A stretch of 64,000 bases of DNA from UBA8941 sp963780545 (GCA_963780545.1 CAWACK010000016.1:112180-176179); one strand, 5' to 3'. Positions 19,579 to 29,103 are shown, numbered from the stretch's first letter. Notes: generated by a model from the sequence alone, not told the origin. Made by a program: numbers and translations.

Positions 19579-19872
19579 GTGGAAAATATGTATAGAAATG
19601 GACAATCGCCGTCTAAAGATCGGTTGAAAGAATTTCAAGAAATCGTTGAGAAATTTAGGTTAAAGGGCGCTACTAGCAGTGATAGAGCAATGACCATCGA
19701 AGAAATTGGTTTGCCTCCGGTTTTTAAAGAGATGATGGGCAGACGCCTTGGTGGGTCAGGTATTATTGTAGAGGTTAACGGGAAGTACTATCTTTCTGAG
19801 CTGCGTTTGAAAGAAGTTAAGGATACGTTTTCAAGGCGTAGAAATGGCGGCTTTCAAGTTTCAGTTGATTAA
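19579..19872 (+). CDS. Small hypothetical protein
   Basis: 97 residues with a GTG start (or ATG 19588). Charged helical N-terminus, then a segment with GSGIIVEVNGKYYLSELRLKEVK, reminiscent of the wing of a small winged-helix protein. No family recognised. Oligo-T (about 19906-19912) lies downstream and could end its transcript. Confidence 0.5.
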   Translation: MENMYRNGQSPSKDRLKEFQEIVEKFRLKGATSSDRAMTIEEIGLPPVFKEMMGRRLGGSGIIVEVNGKYYLSELRLKEVKDTFSRRRNGGFQVSVD

Positions 19873-19995
19873 TTCATTTACTCTAATATTTGAGGCAACT
19901 TCCCTTTTTTTAGATAAAGGTGCCTGTGGCTAATCCCCGTTGAGCCAAATTATTTATAAAATTGGCCAATATCCCTTAGACGATGTAAAATAGAT

Positions 19996-20541
19996 ATGAA
20001 CAGCGATGAAATGAGTTCGGAGGATGTGCTCAAGGTAGCCAGGGATGCCTTCATAAAAAGGAAACTGAGTGACGTAATCGTTGCCTCGACGAGAGGCGAG
20101 ACGGGTTTGGCTGCAGCCCGCATCTTCAAGGGCGCCAATGCGAACTTAGTTGTGGTGGGCCATTCTGTTGGCTTCAAGGAGCCTAACCTGAACTCCTTTA
20201 GTCAGGATGCTAGGAGGGAGATTGAGGCGCTGGGTGGGAAGGTACTCCAGAGCACGATGCCTTTTCACTCCATCAACGACGCTATCCGGGTGAAATCGGG
20301 GACCTCTATCGAGACGCTGATTGCTGACACTCTCCGCATGTTGGGTCAAGGAACGAAGGTTTGTGTTGAGATCGTTTCGATGGCCTGCGATAATGGTCTT
20401 TTAGAGAGTGGGAGGAATGTACTCTCGATTGCCGGCACTGGACAGGGTGCTGACACCGTTTTGGTCCTTAGATCCGCAAATAGTAAACGACTTTTCGACA
20501 TACGGGTTATTGAGATCATAGTGAAACCCGAGAAAATATGA
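19996..20541 (+). CDS. Stand-alone pyruvate kinase C-terminal-domain protein
   Basis: 181 residues that correspond to the alpha/beta C-terminal (allosteric) domain of pyruvate kinase without its barrel, the COG1751 type. Typical features are DVIVASTRGETGLAAARIF, then LVVVGHSVGF, and near the end ISMACDNGLL-like and IAGTGQGADTVLVL segments. Such proteins occur in archaea and bacteria and may bind sugar phosphates or nucleotides; function is not established. A TATA-like TTATTTATAAAA lies about 40 nt before the ATG. It precedes phosphofructokinase and aldolase genes, which makes a regulatory or metabolic link to glycolysis a reasonable inference. Confidence 0.85.
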   Translation: MNSDEMSSEDVLKVARDAFIKRKLSDVIVASTRGETGLAAARIFKGANANLVVVGHSVGFKEPNLNSFSQDARREIEALGGKVLQSTMPFHSINDAIRVKSGTSIETLIADTLRMLGQGTKVCVEIVSMACDNGLLESGRNVLSIAGTGQGADTVLVLRSANSKRLFDIRVIEIIVKPEKI

Positions 20542-20843
20542 AACGGTTCGCATTCGCTGTCTTAAGCTTCGTCTCAGTATAAGTGGTTTTGTTGTTTTCG
20601 GTCATTTAAGTCACGACTCTTGATGGGTCTGGGCTTTTATCCCATTTTATGCTAGGAATATTCCGATTGTGATGCTGATTATTAATAGGAGATAATTAGT
20701 GGCATCAACCTGAGGCTCCTCAGGCACCCGCGCTTGCGAAGATGGTAAGTTTATTAAAGGCATCATAGCTGTTTTGTTAAAGCGATTCGCGCGCGACTAC
20801 TTCGTAGAGTATGCGTTCACGGCGCTGTGAACAGGGTGTAAAG
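20542..20843. other. Intergenic region before phosphofructokinase
   Basis: About 300 nt with no gene. It contains TCGCGCGCGA, a perfect palindrome at 20787-20796, about 50 nt before the phosphofructokinase start. No other structure seen. Confidence 0.4.
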
Positions 20844-21911
20844 ATGTCTCAACCTAGTGTACCAGGGAAAATCATAGGTGTCTTAACAGGCGGAGGAGAC
20901 GCTCCGGGCTTAAACGCTGTGATTCGAGGAATAACCCTCGGCGCTCATTCACTCAACTACGATGTGATCGGGTTTAGGAATGGCTGGGCTGGTCTCCTTG
21001 GTGTGGGAGATGCTCTTCCACTTAATCCGAGGGGGTCGAGGGTATCCATATGATAGGTGGGACGATCCTCGGGACCTCTAGGACTAACCCATACAAACAT
21101 CAGAACGGGATACATGAGTTGAGTCAGTAATTTGAGGAAGCATCACGTAGATCACTTGATCGCGATCGGGGGAGAGGACACGTTGAGCGTTGCCAAGAAC
21201 CTGGTCTCGGAAGGCGTAGATGTTGTTGGTGTACCCAAGACGATCGATAATGATGTAAATTGTACAGACTATACGGTTGGCTTCGACTCTGCACTTAATG
21301 TTGCTGCCGAGGCTATATCGAGGGTACACACGACTGCGAGTAGTCATAGGAGAACCATGATCGTTGAGGTGATGGGGAGGCACGCCGGCTGGTTAACCTT
21401 GTACGCAGGAATTGCTGGTGGGGCACATGTGATTCTTGTTCCAGAGCGGTCGTTTGATCTCGATGAGGTTTGCAGCGTTGTAAGTGAGAGAAAGGATATG
21501 GGGCTCGAATACACCATCATCGCTTGCAGTGAGGGGGCGACGACAAGAGACGGTGAGTTGATTCTGAGGAATGGGCAGGTGGATGAGTTCAACCATGTGC
21601 AGCTGGGTGGAATTGCTGAGCAACTCGCCCCACTGATAGAGAAGAGGACGGGTGTGGAGTGCAAGAGCGTTACGCTTGGTTACCTTCAGAGGTCGGGGCC
21701 CCCGTCTGCGTTCGATCGGGTGCTGGGGACGAGATTTGGTTTTTCGGCTATCGAGGCTGTCGATAGGGGGGAATTCGGCAAGATGGTCGCCCTCAAGGGC
21801 ACGGAGATAGTCACCGTGGGGTTGGATGAAGCGCTCGCAAGCCTGAAAACTGTCCCAGAAAACATGATAGATGATTTTGAACGATACTTAAGGATGGATC
21901 AACTAGGGTGA
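20844..21911 (+). pseudogene. 6-phosphofructokinase (PfkA family, PPi-type residues), two frameshifts
   Basis: Reads as one PfkA-family enzyme of about 355 residues in three segments. Segment 1 from ATG 20844 has GVLTGGGDAPGLNAVIRG and stops early at 21051; segment 2, one frame over, has VEGIHMIGGTILGTSRTNPY; segment 3 returns to the first frame with HHVDHLIAIGGEDTL and VPKTIDND. The shifts lie at the G-run near 21030 and near 21115-21125. GGEDT and PKTIDND carry the Asp and Lys that mark PPi-dependent (or mixed-specificity) enzymes; ATP enzymes have Gly at both sites. MGRHAGWL and the C-terminal GYLQRSGPPSAFDR are intact. The compensating shifts suggest sequence error in a working gene. Confidence 0.8.
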
Positions 21912-21920
21912 TATGAATCG

Positions 21921-22862
21921 ATGTTTGTGACGACTAGGCGTCTTCTCGAAGAGGCGATTAGGGGAGGATTCGCTGTTGGTGCCTTCAATATTAACAACAT
22001 GGAGCTCGTGCAGGGCATAGTTTCAGCGGCTAAGGAGCTCGAATCCCCACTCATACTCCAGGTTAGCCGAGGTGCCCGTGAGTATGCTGGGAGGAGGTAC
22101 ATCATGAAGCTCGCTGAGGCGGCAGAGGGTGAGTCGGGTCTACCCATTGCTGTTCACTTAGATCATGGAGACAGCTTCGAGCTCTGTAAATCAGTGATCG
22201 ACGATGGCTTTACCTCCGTGATGATCGATGGCAGCCACCTGCCATTCGAGGAAAATATTGAGATCACTAAAAGGGTTGTAGACTATGCGCATGATAGGAG
22301 AGTCTCAGTCGAGGCGGAGCTTGGAAGGCTAGTCGGGGAGCAGCGTGATGCTGGTGAGGGGGGTGAGGTGTCGAGGGAGGCTGCCTATACCGACCCTGAG
22401 GAGGCGAAGATGTTCGTTGAGAGGACCTCCTGCGACTCCCTGGCGGTCGCAATAGGCACATCGCATGGTGCTTACAAGTTCAAGGGTGAACCTAGGCTTG
22501 ATTTTGATAGGCTTACGCAGATCAGGAGACTTGTTCGTGTGCCGTTGGTTCTTCACGGCGCTTCCTCTGTTCTGCCCGAGTATGTTGAATTGTGTAATAG
22601 GTTTGGTGCAAGCATTAAGGGTTCCAGCGGTGTACCCGAGGATCAGATTAGGGAGGCTGTCAGGATCGGTGTGCAGAAGGTGAATATAGATACCGACCTC
22701 AGGATCGCGATGACCGCGGGTGTTAGGAGGGCCTTGTTCGAAAACCCAGGTGAGTTTGACCCACGCAAGATCATCGGCCCGGGTAGGGCTCTTGTTAAGG
22801 AGGTTGTTATGGGTAAGATTAAGATCCTGGGCAGTGAGGGTAAGACGAAGCTCTTCGCTTGA
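21921..22862 (+). CDS. Class II fructose-bisphosphate aldolase
   Basis: 313 residues. Zinc ligands of the class II family are present: H82 in AVHLDHGD with D81 as catalytic acid, E131/E133 in SVEAELGRLVG, H182 in GTSHGAYKF and H212 in LHGASS. The late NIDTDLRIA segment binds the substrate phosphate. It cleaves or forms fructose 1,6-bisphosphate, or a related ketose bisphosphate. It follows the phosphofructokinase gene by 9 nt, so the two are surely cotranscribed. Many archaea use a class I aldolase or a bifunctional FBPA/phosphatase, so this looks like a bacterial-type pathway segment. A strong hairpin follows the stop. Confidence 0.9.
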   Translation: MFVTTRRLLEEAIRGGFAVGAFNINNMELVQGIVSAAKELESPLILQVSRGAREYAGRRYIMKLAEAAEGESGLPIAVHLDHGDSFELCKSVIDDGFTSVMIDGSHLPFEENIEITKRVVDYAHDRRVSVEAELGRLVGEQRDAGEGGEVSREAAYTDPEEAKMFVERTSCDSLAVAIGTSHGAYKFKGEPRLDFDRLTQIRRLVRVPLVLHGASSVLPEYVELCNRFGASIKGSSGVPEDQIREAVRIGVQKVNIDTDLRIAMTAGVRRALFENPGEFDPRKIIGPGRALVKEVVMGKIKILGSEGKTKLFA

Positions 22863-22883
22863 TTTGCTAGAGAGTTGAGATTG

Positions 22884-22902
22884 AGGGGTCTCTTCGACCC
22901 CT
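22884..22902 (+). terminator. Hairpin terminator after aldolase
   Basis: Perfect 7-bp GC-rich stem (AGGGGTC / GACCCCT) with a 5-nt loop TCTTC, followed by GGTTTTCT, 21 nt after the aldolase stop. Confidence 0.5.
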
Positions 22903-23118
22903 GGTTTTCTAACGGAGGGCTATGGGAATACTAGTCCTCAAATTTTGAAACCGATCGTAATATAAAAATAGACTCAATTTTTAATATTATTTTCTAAATC
23001 GATTATGTTCATTCTCGAGATGGAGTTCTCAAATTCAATTCGTATACGCTTTGACATCCCGAGCAAGTAATGGTTAAGAAATATATAGATATTAAATTAT
23101 TGCTATTAATGTTGGATT

Positions 23119-24174
23119 ATGCATAAAGAAGCTTATCATAGACTGGCTCACGCGCTGGATAAGTTACCTAATGGTTTCCCACGGACAAAATCTGGAGTAG
23201 AAATCGAGATACTGAGACACATATTCAAACCCGATGAGGCCGAGATTTTATCCCTTCTAACTAGAGACATGCAGTCCTGCAGCGAGGTAGCCCTCAAGGC
23301 GAAGCTTGATGAAAAAGATGTCGAGCAGCAACTATCCAATTTGGCTAAGAGGGGATTAATTTGGAGTGGTGTCATGAATTGTAAACCACTTTACAGACTC
23401 GCACCTTGGATAGTCGGGGTTTACGAGTCACAAGTTGGGTCGATGGACCACGAGTTCGCACATTTGGTGGAGGAGTACTTCCAGGAGGGTGGCTTGGAGG
23501 AAATTATGAAGCCTCTGCCCTCCATTCACAGGGTGGTTCCAGCCCAGAGCGCTGTCAAGTCGGAGTGGATCCTACCATTCGACGACGTTAAGGCTGTAAT
23601 CGAATCGAGTAAAACATTTAGTGTCACAGATTGTATCTGCAGGAAGCAGCAGGACCTATTAGGCAACAGGAAATGCGACTTTCCTCTTGACGTCTGTATG
23701 GGGTTCTCGAAGTATGAACGCCCACCCCGTAAGGGGGATATTTCCAAGGAGGACGCTCTTGCCCTGCTAGACAAGGCTGAGAAGATTGGGCTGGTTCACA
23801 CCGTAAGCAACGTGATGGAGGGACTAACCTACATGTGTAATTGCTGTGGCTGTTGCTGTGGCATCCTAAGGGGTGTCACCGAGTTTGGCGTAAAGAACTC
23901 GGTAGCAGTGGCCAACTACTTTGCATACATAGATCCTGATACCTGCATCGGGTGTGGGTTATGCGCGAAGAGGTGTCAGGTCAAGGCAATCCAGCTTCGG
24001 GAGAATGTTGCTGTAGTTGACTTGGAGAAGTGCATAGGGTGTGGATTATGTGCAACGGGGTGTCCAGTGGGTGCTGCGAAGCTCCAGCTGAAGCCTGAGG
24101 ATAAGATTGTTGATCCTCCAAAGGATTTTCGTGTTTGGGAGGATAAGCGATTACGGAATAGAGAAATTCCATAA
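23119..24174 (+). CDS. Cys-rich two-cluster ferredoxin protein with N-terminal winged helix (type A)
   Basis: 351 residues. Residues 1-110 look like a winged-helix domain (FKPDEAEILSLLTRDMQSC...LSNLAKRGLIW). The middle carries CICRK followed by spaced cysteines (C-D-F-P-L-D-V-C-M-G-F), then a GLVH turn and a dense motif CNCCGCCC. Two ferredoxin motifs CIGCGLCAKRC and CIGCGLCATGC-P follow, enough for two 4Fe-4S clusters. The same layout recurs at 42.2 and 58.7 kb. A TATA-like AAATATATAG lies about 38 nt upstream. The combination suggests a redox-sensing or electron-transfer protein; family function is unknown to me. Confidence 0.8.
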   Translation: MHKEAYHRLAHALDKLPNGFPRTKSGVEIEILRHIFKPDEAEILSLLTRDMQSCSEVALKAKLDEKDVEQQLSNLAKRGLIWSGVMNCKPLYRLAPWIVGVYESQVGSMDHEFAHLVEEYFQEGGLEEIMKPLPSIHRVVPAQSAVKSEWILPFDDVKAVIESSKTFSVTDCICRKQQDLLGNRKCDFPLDVCMGFSKYERPPRKGDISKEDALALLDKAEKIGLVHTVSNVMEGLTYMCNCCGCCCGILRGVTEFGVKNSVAVANYFAYIDPDTCIGCGLCAKRCQVKAIQLRENVAVVDLEKCIGCGLCATGCPVGAAKLQLKPEDKIVDPPKDFRVWEDKRLRNREIP

Positions 24175-24326
24175 AATTTTCTCGTTATAATTCAAGCTAT
24201 TCCTTTAGTTTATGGTTAAGAGCCACATGGAGTTTATGCCTCTCGTGAGCTTGTGTGCTTATGCTTTAATAGAACAATTCATATTCACACTGTCAAAGCG
24301 GGATTAAATTGGATATCCCCCAAAAG

Positions 24327-24501
24327 TTGTATCGATCGAAAAAGAGGTTGGCTCGGTGGTGTCTGTGGTGGGATTGGTGAATATCTTAACTTGGACCCCA
24401 CCATCATTAGGGTGATTTGGGGCGTCTTTTCGTTGGCATTCGGCATTGGTATAGTGGCTTACATAATAGCCTGGCTCTTGATTCCTAAAAGTCCAAACTG
24501 A
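24327..24501 (+). CDS. PspC domain membrane protein (one-base shift in A-run)
   Basis: The frame ending at 24501 contains a complete PspC domain: WLGGVCGGIGEYLNLDPTIIRVIW and a transmembrane helix (AFGIGIVAYIIAWLLIP). The frame's only ATG (24253) gives an unlikely cysteine-rich leader. If the five-A run at 24339-24343 had four A's, TTG 24327 would give LYRSKRGWLGG, the textbook PspC N-terminus. I therefore place the start there. Members are stress-response membrane proteins, often regulators of envelope stress. Confidence 0.75.
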
Positions 24502-24632
24502 TTATTAAAAGCTTGAATTTTCGTGCTAGAGGTTGTCCGAACAGTCGCAGAATGCACGCATGTATACCATAGTTTGGTTTTCTTTTATGTGAAGAGCATT
24601 CAATTATGAAATAATAGTAACCGATCTAATAT

Positions 24633-25124
24633 ATGATGAAGTTCAATAATGATCCCCATTTCGTTGGTTATAAGATATTAAAGACTAGACAGAGGGAACA
24701 GTTAGAATCCTTCGAGGTATGGGCTTTCAATAACCGGTGGATTAGCTTTCATGTCAACCACTACGACTGGTGGATGTTCCCAATCGATGAGCCGAGCAGA
24801 TACGATTACGCTTGGACTGTGTACGAAGGCGATGTAGCTGAGCTCGTGAAGGATGAAATATACATCCGTAATTATCTGCGCGGAGCCGAGTTACTCGCCC
24901 TCTCATGGGGGTGGGACCTGTATAAAGGGAAACAGATCGTTGGCCCCGATAGGGATCAGGTCTGGCAGGATTGGCCAATTAGGCTATACAAGGCGTCAAA
25001 GTCGCTGAGGCTGTTTGGTTTCGACCTCCTCTTTGAGTCGATGAGGACCTATGCGAGGAACTTGATTGAGAATGGTGAAAGCATGGAGTATAACGGGAGG
25101 GACCTCGGCATCCTATTCCAATGA
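24633..25124 (+). CDS. Conserved-looking hypothetical protein, Trp-rich
   Basis: 163 residues, soluble, unusually rich in tryptophan and tyrosine (HYDWWMFPIDEPSRYDYAW; LSWGWDLYKG). No motif, signal or membrane segment. Two adjacent ATG codons open it. The HYxWWMFPI stretch recalls aromatic interface regions, but I cannot name the family. Single gene; an alternating tract (24552-24567) lies in its upstream gap. Confidence 0.6.
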   Translation: MMKFNNDPHFVGYKILKTRQREQLESFEVWAFNNRWISFHVNHYDWWMFPIDEPSRYDYAWTVYEGDVAELVKDEIYIRNYLRGAELLALSWGWDLYKGKQIVGPDRDQVWQDWPIRLYKASKSLRLFGFDLLFESMRTYARNLIENGESMEYNGRDLGILFQ

Positions 25125-25235
25125 GGTTAATCACGTGAATTAGTTTGTTTATAAGTCTAATAATTTTTGAATGCATGACAAATGAAAGATAAACAGATTT
25201 CTTAAAAGGTGAAAAATTAGTCGCATGAATGGTGC

Positions 25236-25466
25236 TCAGGGGTAAAGAGTCTGTGCTTGTGCCCTTCTCACGATTATTAGTGGTCTGTCCTCTATGCCTT
25301 TTAGATACTTCTCGTCGGCTACCACCTCTAACTCCAGCTCTTCACTCCTTAGGAAGTTCTTGACCTTCGGGTCGATTGACCATGGTGGTACTTTAGCGTT
25401 TAATGTTGATACTGCGCGTGTTTTTCTCATTACCATCAATAAAACTTGCAACTGACCTATCTTCAT
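25236..25466 (-). CDS. Small hypothetical protein
   Basis: 76 residues. Central segment resembles a short beta-alpha fold (SEELELEVVADEKYLKGIEDRPLIIVRR). The first 15 residues may be non-coding if an internal start is used. No domain recognised. Confidence 0.4.
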   Translation of the reverse strand: MKIGQLQVLLMVMRKTRAVSTLNAKVPPWSIDPKVKNFLRSEELELEVVADEKYLKGIEDRPLIIVRRAQAQTLYP

Positions 25467-25554
25467 GTGTATGTTTCACGGGGGATACAAATACCATATT
25501 AATCAGCTGACCCTTGGTCGAGTAGTATGGTTGCGCATACGAATGGAAGAGGTT

Positions 25555-26487
25555 TTAGGGGAAGTAGTCGATCTTTACTTCTCTAGCCACCATATCTAAC
25601 TCATTTTGCTCCTCTCTGGTGAGTTGTATATCGGCTGAATGCGCGTTCTCTTCGGCCTGAGCCGCGTTCTTCGCTCCGGGTATTGGTATAACGATGGGGT
25701 TCGAGGCGAGCCAACTGAGAGCCACCTGTGCATTCGTTTTTGAGTGTCTTCGGGCAATCTCCGCAAGGTGGGAGTTTAGCCTCTCCACCTGATCGATGTT
25801 CCTGGGTGAGAAGAGGCGGTTGGATCCCCTGGGATCGCCACTTGGGACGGCGTCTCTTCTGTACTTACCCGTTAAAGCGCCCTGCGCTAGTGGGCTCCAG
25901 GCCATTATCGAGATTCCCTCCCTCTTACAGTAGGGAAGCACCTCCTCCTCTATGTTCCTCTGAAGCATGTTGTATCTCACCTGGTTGGAGACGATGTCGG
26001 TTCTAGATAGGTATGAGCGGGCCTCCTCTAGGTCCCTGACAGCGAAGTTGCTGACTCCTATCGCCCTGATTCTCCCCTCCATGTAGAGCTTCTCGAGCGC
26101 CCTCATCGTCTCCCTTAGGGGGATCTGCTCCCACGGGTCCGGCCAGTGGACTTGATAGAGATCGATCTCCTTTACACCGAGCCTTGAGGCACTCGCTAGG
26201 CATGCTCTCTGAAGTTCATCGTATCTTAGGTGTGCGTCTTTCACTTTTGTTGCTATCACGAACTCGTCGCGTCCTATCTCCTTCACCGCACGGCCGAGAA
26301 CCTCCTCGCTATGTCCGTTTCCATAGGCCTCAGCCGTGTCGACGAGGTTTACGCCTAGCTCGTGGGATCGCTGTATTGCCTTGGTGATGGCTTCATCGTC
26401 GCCCTTCCACTCTGCGCTTGCCTGCCAGACACCTAACCCGATTTTAGAGACCTTGATATCGCTTTTTCCGAGAAACATGTTGTCCAT
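25555..26487 (-). CDS. Aldo/keto reductase
   Basis: 310 residues. The catalytic tetrad is complete: D50 and Y55 in NLVDTAEAYGNG, K81 in IATKVKD and H114 in YQVHWPD. The NADPH-contact region PIPGAKNAAQAEEN is near the C-terminus. It reduces aldehydes or ketones with NADPH; it is closest in layout to the potassium-channel-beta/YajO-like group. A 97-nt divergent gap separates it from the DapA-like gene, which may share its regulation. Confidence 0.9.
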   Translation of the reverse strand: MDNMFLGKSDIKVSKIGLGVWQASAEWKGDDEAITKAIQRSHELGVNLVDTAEAYGNGHSEEVLGRAVKEIGRDEFVIATKVKDAHLRYDELQRACLASASRLGVKEIDLYQVHWPDPWEQIPLRETMRALEKLYMEGRIRAIGVSNFAVRDLEEARSYLSRTDIVSNQVRYNMLQRNIEEEVLPYCKREGISIMAWSPLAQGALTGKYRRDAVPSGDPRGSNRLFSPRNIDQVERLNSHLAEIARRHSKTNAQVALSWLASNPIVIPIPGAKNAAQAEENAHSADIQLTREEQNELDMVAREVKIDYFP

Positions 26488-26584
26488 AATTCAGATTGTG
26501 CACGCGAATCATTAAATATGATGTAGACGAGCCAGTCGATGACTCTTTATTATCTCGCGAGAGTCATCGATCGAGGCTGAATAG

Positions 26585-27487
26585 TTGAAACCTAACTGGC
26601 ACGGGATGGTTCCCGCTTTGAGCACAGCGACAGATGAAAGAGGAGACTTCGACGAGGAGAGCCAGAGGAGGCAGGTTAGGAAGAACATAGAGTGGGGTGC
26701 ACACGGGCTAGCCCCCAGCATAATGGCAGGGGAATTCTACAAGTTCACGGATGAGGAACGCATCAAGTGCATCGAAGCTGTAATCGACGAGGCAGACGGC
26801 AAGGTTCCCGTCATCGCAGGAGTCAGCCACAGCGGCACCGAGCCTGCTGTCAGACTCGCCCTCAAAGCAAAGGACCTCGGAGCAGACGGCATCATAGTCA
26901 TGGCACCATACTTCGGCAGGGGCGTGAAGCGGGGCGTCCTACAGAGGCACATCGGCGCCATAGCCCGCAGATGCGACCTACCAATCATGATCCAGGACGC
27001 GGAAGATGTTGTCGGCACCCACATGTGTACAACCCTATACATGGACCTCGCTGAAGAGTACAGCAACATTATATCCGTTAAGGTTGAGGGCGCCAACACG
27101 CTGGAGAAGATCAGGGACATCAACCGCCTAATGGGGGACAGGCTCATCGTCTTCGGAGGCGAGGCCGCCAGAACAGTCTTCGAGGAGATGGAGCTGGGCG
27201 CAGCGGGAAACATCCCCGACGCCTGCTTAACCGACCTGCTCGTCTCAGTCTACGAGAATATCCGCGCCAAGAGGATGAATGAGGCTCGCAGCGTCTTCAC
27301 CCGCTACAAGGTCTGGCTCGACTTCCTCAGCGCCAACAGCTACGCGGCCGCGGAGATTGAGAAGGAGACGCTCAGACTCAGAGGGATGCTAAAGAGCTCC
27401 AACACGCGGGGGCCCAACCAGCCCCTCGGAGACGCTGAGAAGGGGAGGCTGAAGGAGCTTCTCAAGGGTATAGGTGTAACTTTCTGA
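26585..27487 (+). CDS. DapA/NAL-family Schiff-base aldolase lacking the usual tyrosine
   Basis: 300 residues, TTG start directly after an in-frame TAG. The fold is that of dihydrodipicolinate synthase/N-acetylneuraminate lyase: GEFYKFTDEER (normally GE.. .L..EE), IAGVSHSGTEPAV, and the Schiff-base lysine K166 in IISVKVEG. The tyrosine normally found in the YNxP motif is replaced (IMIQDAED, residues 134-141), so the proton relay differs. Substrate is therefore uncertain; 2-keto-3-deoxy sugar acids or other pyruvate-derived aldols are possibilities. It has a higher GC content than neighbouring genes. Confidence 0.8.
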   Translation: MKPNWHGMVPALSTATDERGDFDEESQRRQVRKNIEWGAHGLAPSIMAGEFYKFTDEERIKCIEAVIDEADGKVPVIAGVSHSGTEPAVRLALKAKDLGADGIIVMAPYFGRGVKRGVLQRHIGAIARRCDLPIMIQDAEDVVGTHMCTTLYMDLAEEYSNIISVKVEGANTLEKIRDINRLMGDRLIVFGGEAARTVFEEMELGAAGNIPDACLTDLLVSVYENIRAKRMNEARSVFTRYKVWLDFLSANSYAAAEIEKETLRLRGMLKSSNTRGPNQPLGDAEKGRLKELLKGIGVTF

Positions 27488-27968
27488 GCTGCTCCACGGA
27501 AACGTAAAGTCAACTTCTCCGCACCACTCCTCTTCGTCTGCACCATGCACTGCACCTGTGCGTTTCTGCGTCGCGTCTACGGTGTCTACGCCTAAACCAT
27601 GGTGCATCTGCTTCCTATAGTTAGTAGTGTTGAGAGTGACAACTTGTAAAAGCCACACGCTTCTGCACTCCGCACAGGTTAACAGAGTTAACATACTTGA
27701 CAACGGAGTTGACAGAGTTAACACTCAACTTAACAGAGTTAGCTGTCAGATTAACACCTAACTTAACAGCTTAAGAGGCACGTATGAAAGAAGAGCGAGA
27801 ACGGAGAGAATAACGAGAGTTCAACACCACATAGTGTACAATCATGAGAGGCTTCATAGTCCTGTGACTTGTTTTAGCTTCGGCTTGTGTAGAGATTCTA
27901 GATCTAGACATCATTACTATCAACTTATTTAGGCGGCTGCGTACGAATGTACGATTTGTCAATGATTT
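27488..27968. other. Intergenic region with GTTAAC-rich imperfect tandem repeat
   Basis: About 480 nt with no convincing gene between convergent genes. Its centre holds the repeat described at 27677-27775; short repeats such as GTCTACGGTGTCTACG lie to the left. Confidence 0.5.
27677..27775. repeat. Imperfect tandem repeat, about 31-34 bp unit, 3 copies
   Basis: Three degenerate copies share a core RACAGAGTTAACA followed by ACTTRACAG. GTTAAC (a palindrome) or close variants recur every 10-20 nt. No spacer-repeat regularity of a CRISPR array is present. It could be a regulatory or protein-binding array, or the residue of a simple repeat. Confidence 0.6.
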
Positions 27969-29103
27969 TTATCGGCTTCTTTTTTCCCATCCATCATCAA
28001 ACAATCGCATGAAATAATCCTGACCATAGGGATGCTTCAATAACTCGGCTTCATCCAGCTCGACACCCAGTCCCGGTGCGTCAGAAGCCTCCAGGTAGCC
28101 ATCCTTCACCTTTGGTACACCATGCATTATCTTTCGCGCCCACGGCACCAGCCAATCATCGAAGCACTCCTGGATCAAGAAGTTGGGGATGCTGGCGTGG
28201 ATATGAGCGTTAATGGCCGTATTCAATGGGCTCTGCGCCTGATGCAATGCGATGAAGGCCTCCGATGCTTCCGCGATGGCACTTACCTTACGAGCGCCAG
28301 ATACTCCACCTATGTAAAGAGTATCACATTGGACAATATCCACAACACGGTGAGTGAACAAGTTCAGAGACTTGTGCCAGGCGGCTGAAACGTTCACCCG
28401 TGGCCACAGGTACTGGGATAGCGCGAGCCACCTCCACCGTTGCGGGGATATCGGTGGACATCACCGGCGTCTCGAACCACAGTGGGTGGAACTCCTCCAG
28501 TTTCCGCCCAATCCGGATCGCTGTAGAAACACTGAATCGATCATGCCCCTCGATACACAAGTCCACGTCATCACCCACCGCATCCCGTACCGCCCGGATA
28601 ATCTCCAGCGAAAGCCTTTCCTCCGATGAATCAAGAAAGCGATAAGCCGATCCAAATGGATCAAACTTCAGCGCAGTGTACCCCATCTCCTTCACCCGCA
28701 CCGCAGCTTCCGCGAAGAAACCTGGCTCACGAGGGCCCTGATACCAGCCATTAGCGTAAACCCTCAGACGGGGACGCTGTTTGCCTCCCAACAACTGCCA
28801 TAATGGTGCCTTCAAGGTTTTCCCAAGGAGATCCCAGCAGGCTATCTCGATGGCGTTCACGCCTACATTCGATCCTAGAAAAAGGCCCTTGTACATTTTC
28901 TGCCACAGCCACTCAGGCTGAAGAGGATCCTCGCCTATGACAAATCGCTCCAACTCGTGGACTTGTGCCTCACCTGGTTTCGCACTTAGCCCACTCGTCG
29001 CTTCCCCGATTCCACTGATACCCTCATCGGTGAGAACCTTAACGAATACCCAATTCTTCCAAGGGTTACCAACCACGAAAGTTTGCAGTTCAGTTATTTT
29101 CAT
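27969..29103 (-). pseudogene. Enolase-superfamily sugar-acid dehydratase, one frameshift
   Basis: About 375 residues in two frames. Frame one (29103 to about 28345) includes the capping domain with IEIACWDLLGKTLKAPLWQLLGG, a catalytic ALKFDPFG, the metal ligands E in DLCIEGHDRFS and E in LWFETPV, and GERFSRLAQVSEL. The second frame continues RVVDIVQCDTLYIGGVSG and ends after ELLKHPYG. The join is near 28340-28350. Pattern fits mandelate racemase/galactonate dehydratase-like enzymes. Arginine is encoded almost only by CGN, unlike the surrounding archaeal genes, which points to recent transfer from a bacterium. Confidence 0.75.

Noticed and set aside
21030..21125. Programmed frameshifting in phosphofructokinase
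   Set aside because: Two opposite shifts 90 nt apart without slippery-site and stem features; simple indel errors explain it better.
27677..27775. Possible CRISPR array
   Set aside because: Copies are degenerate, unit spacing is irregular and there are no spacer-like unique segments or cas genes.
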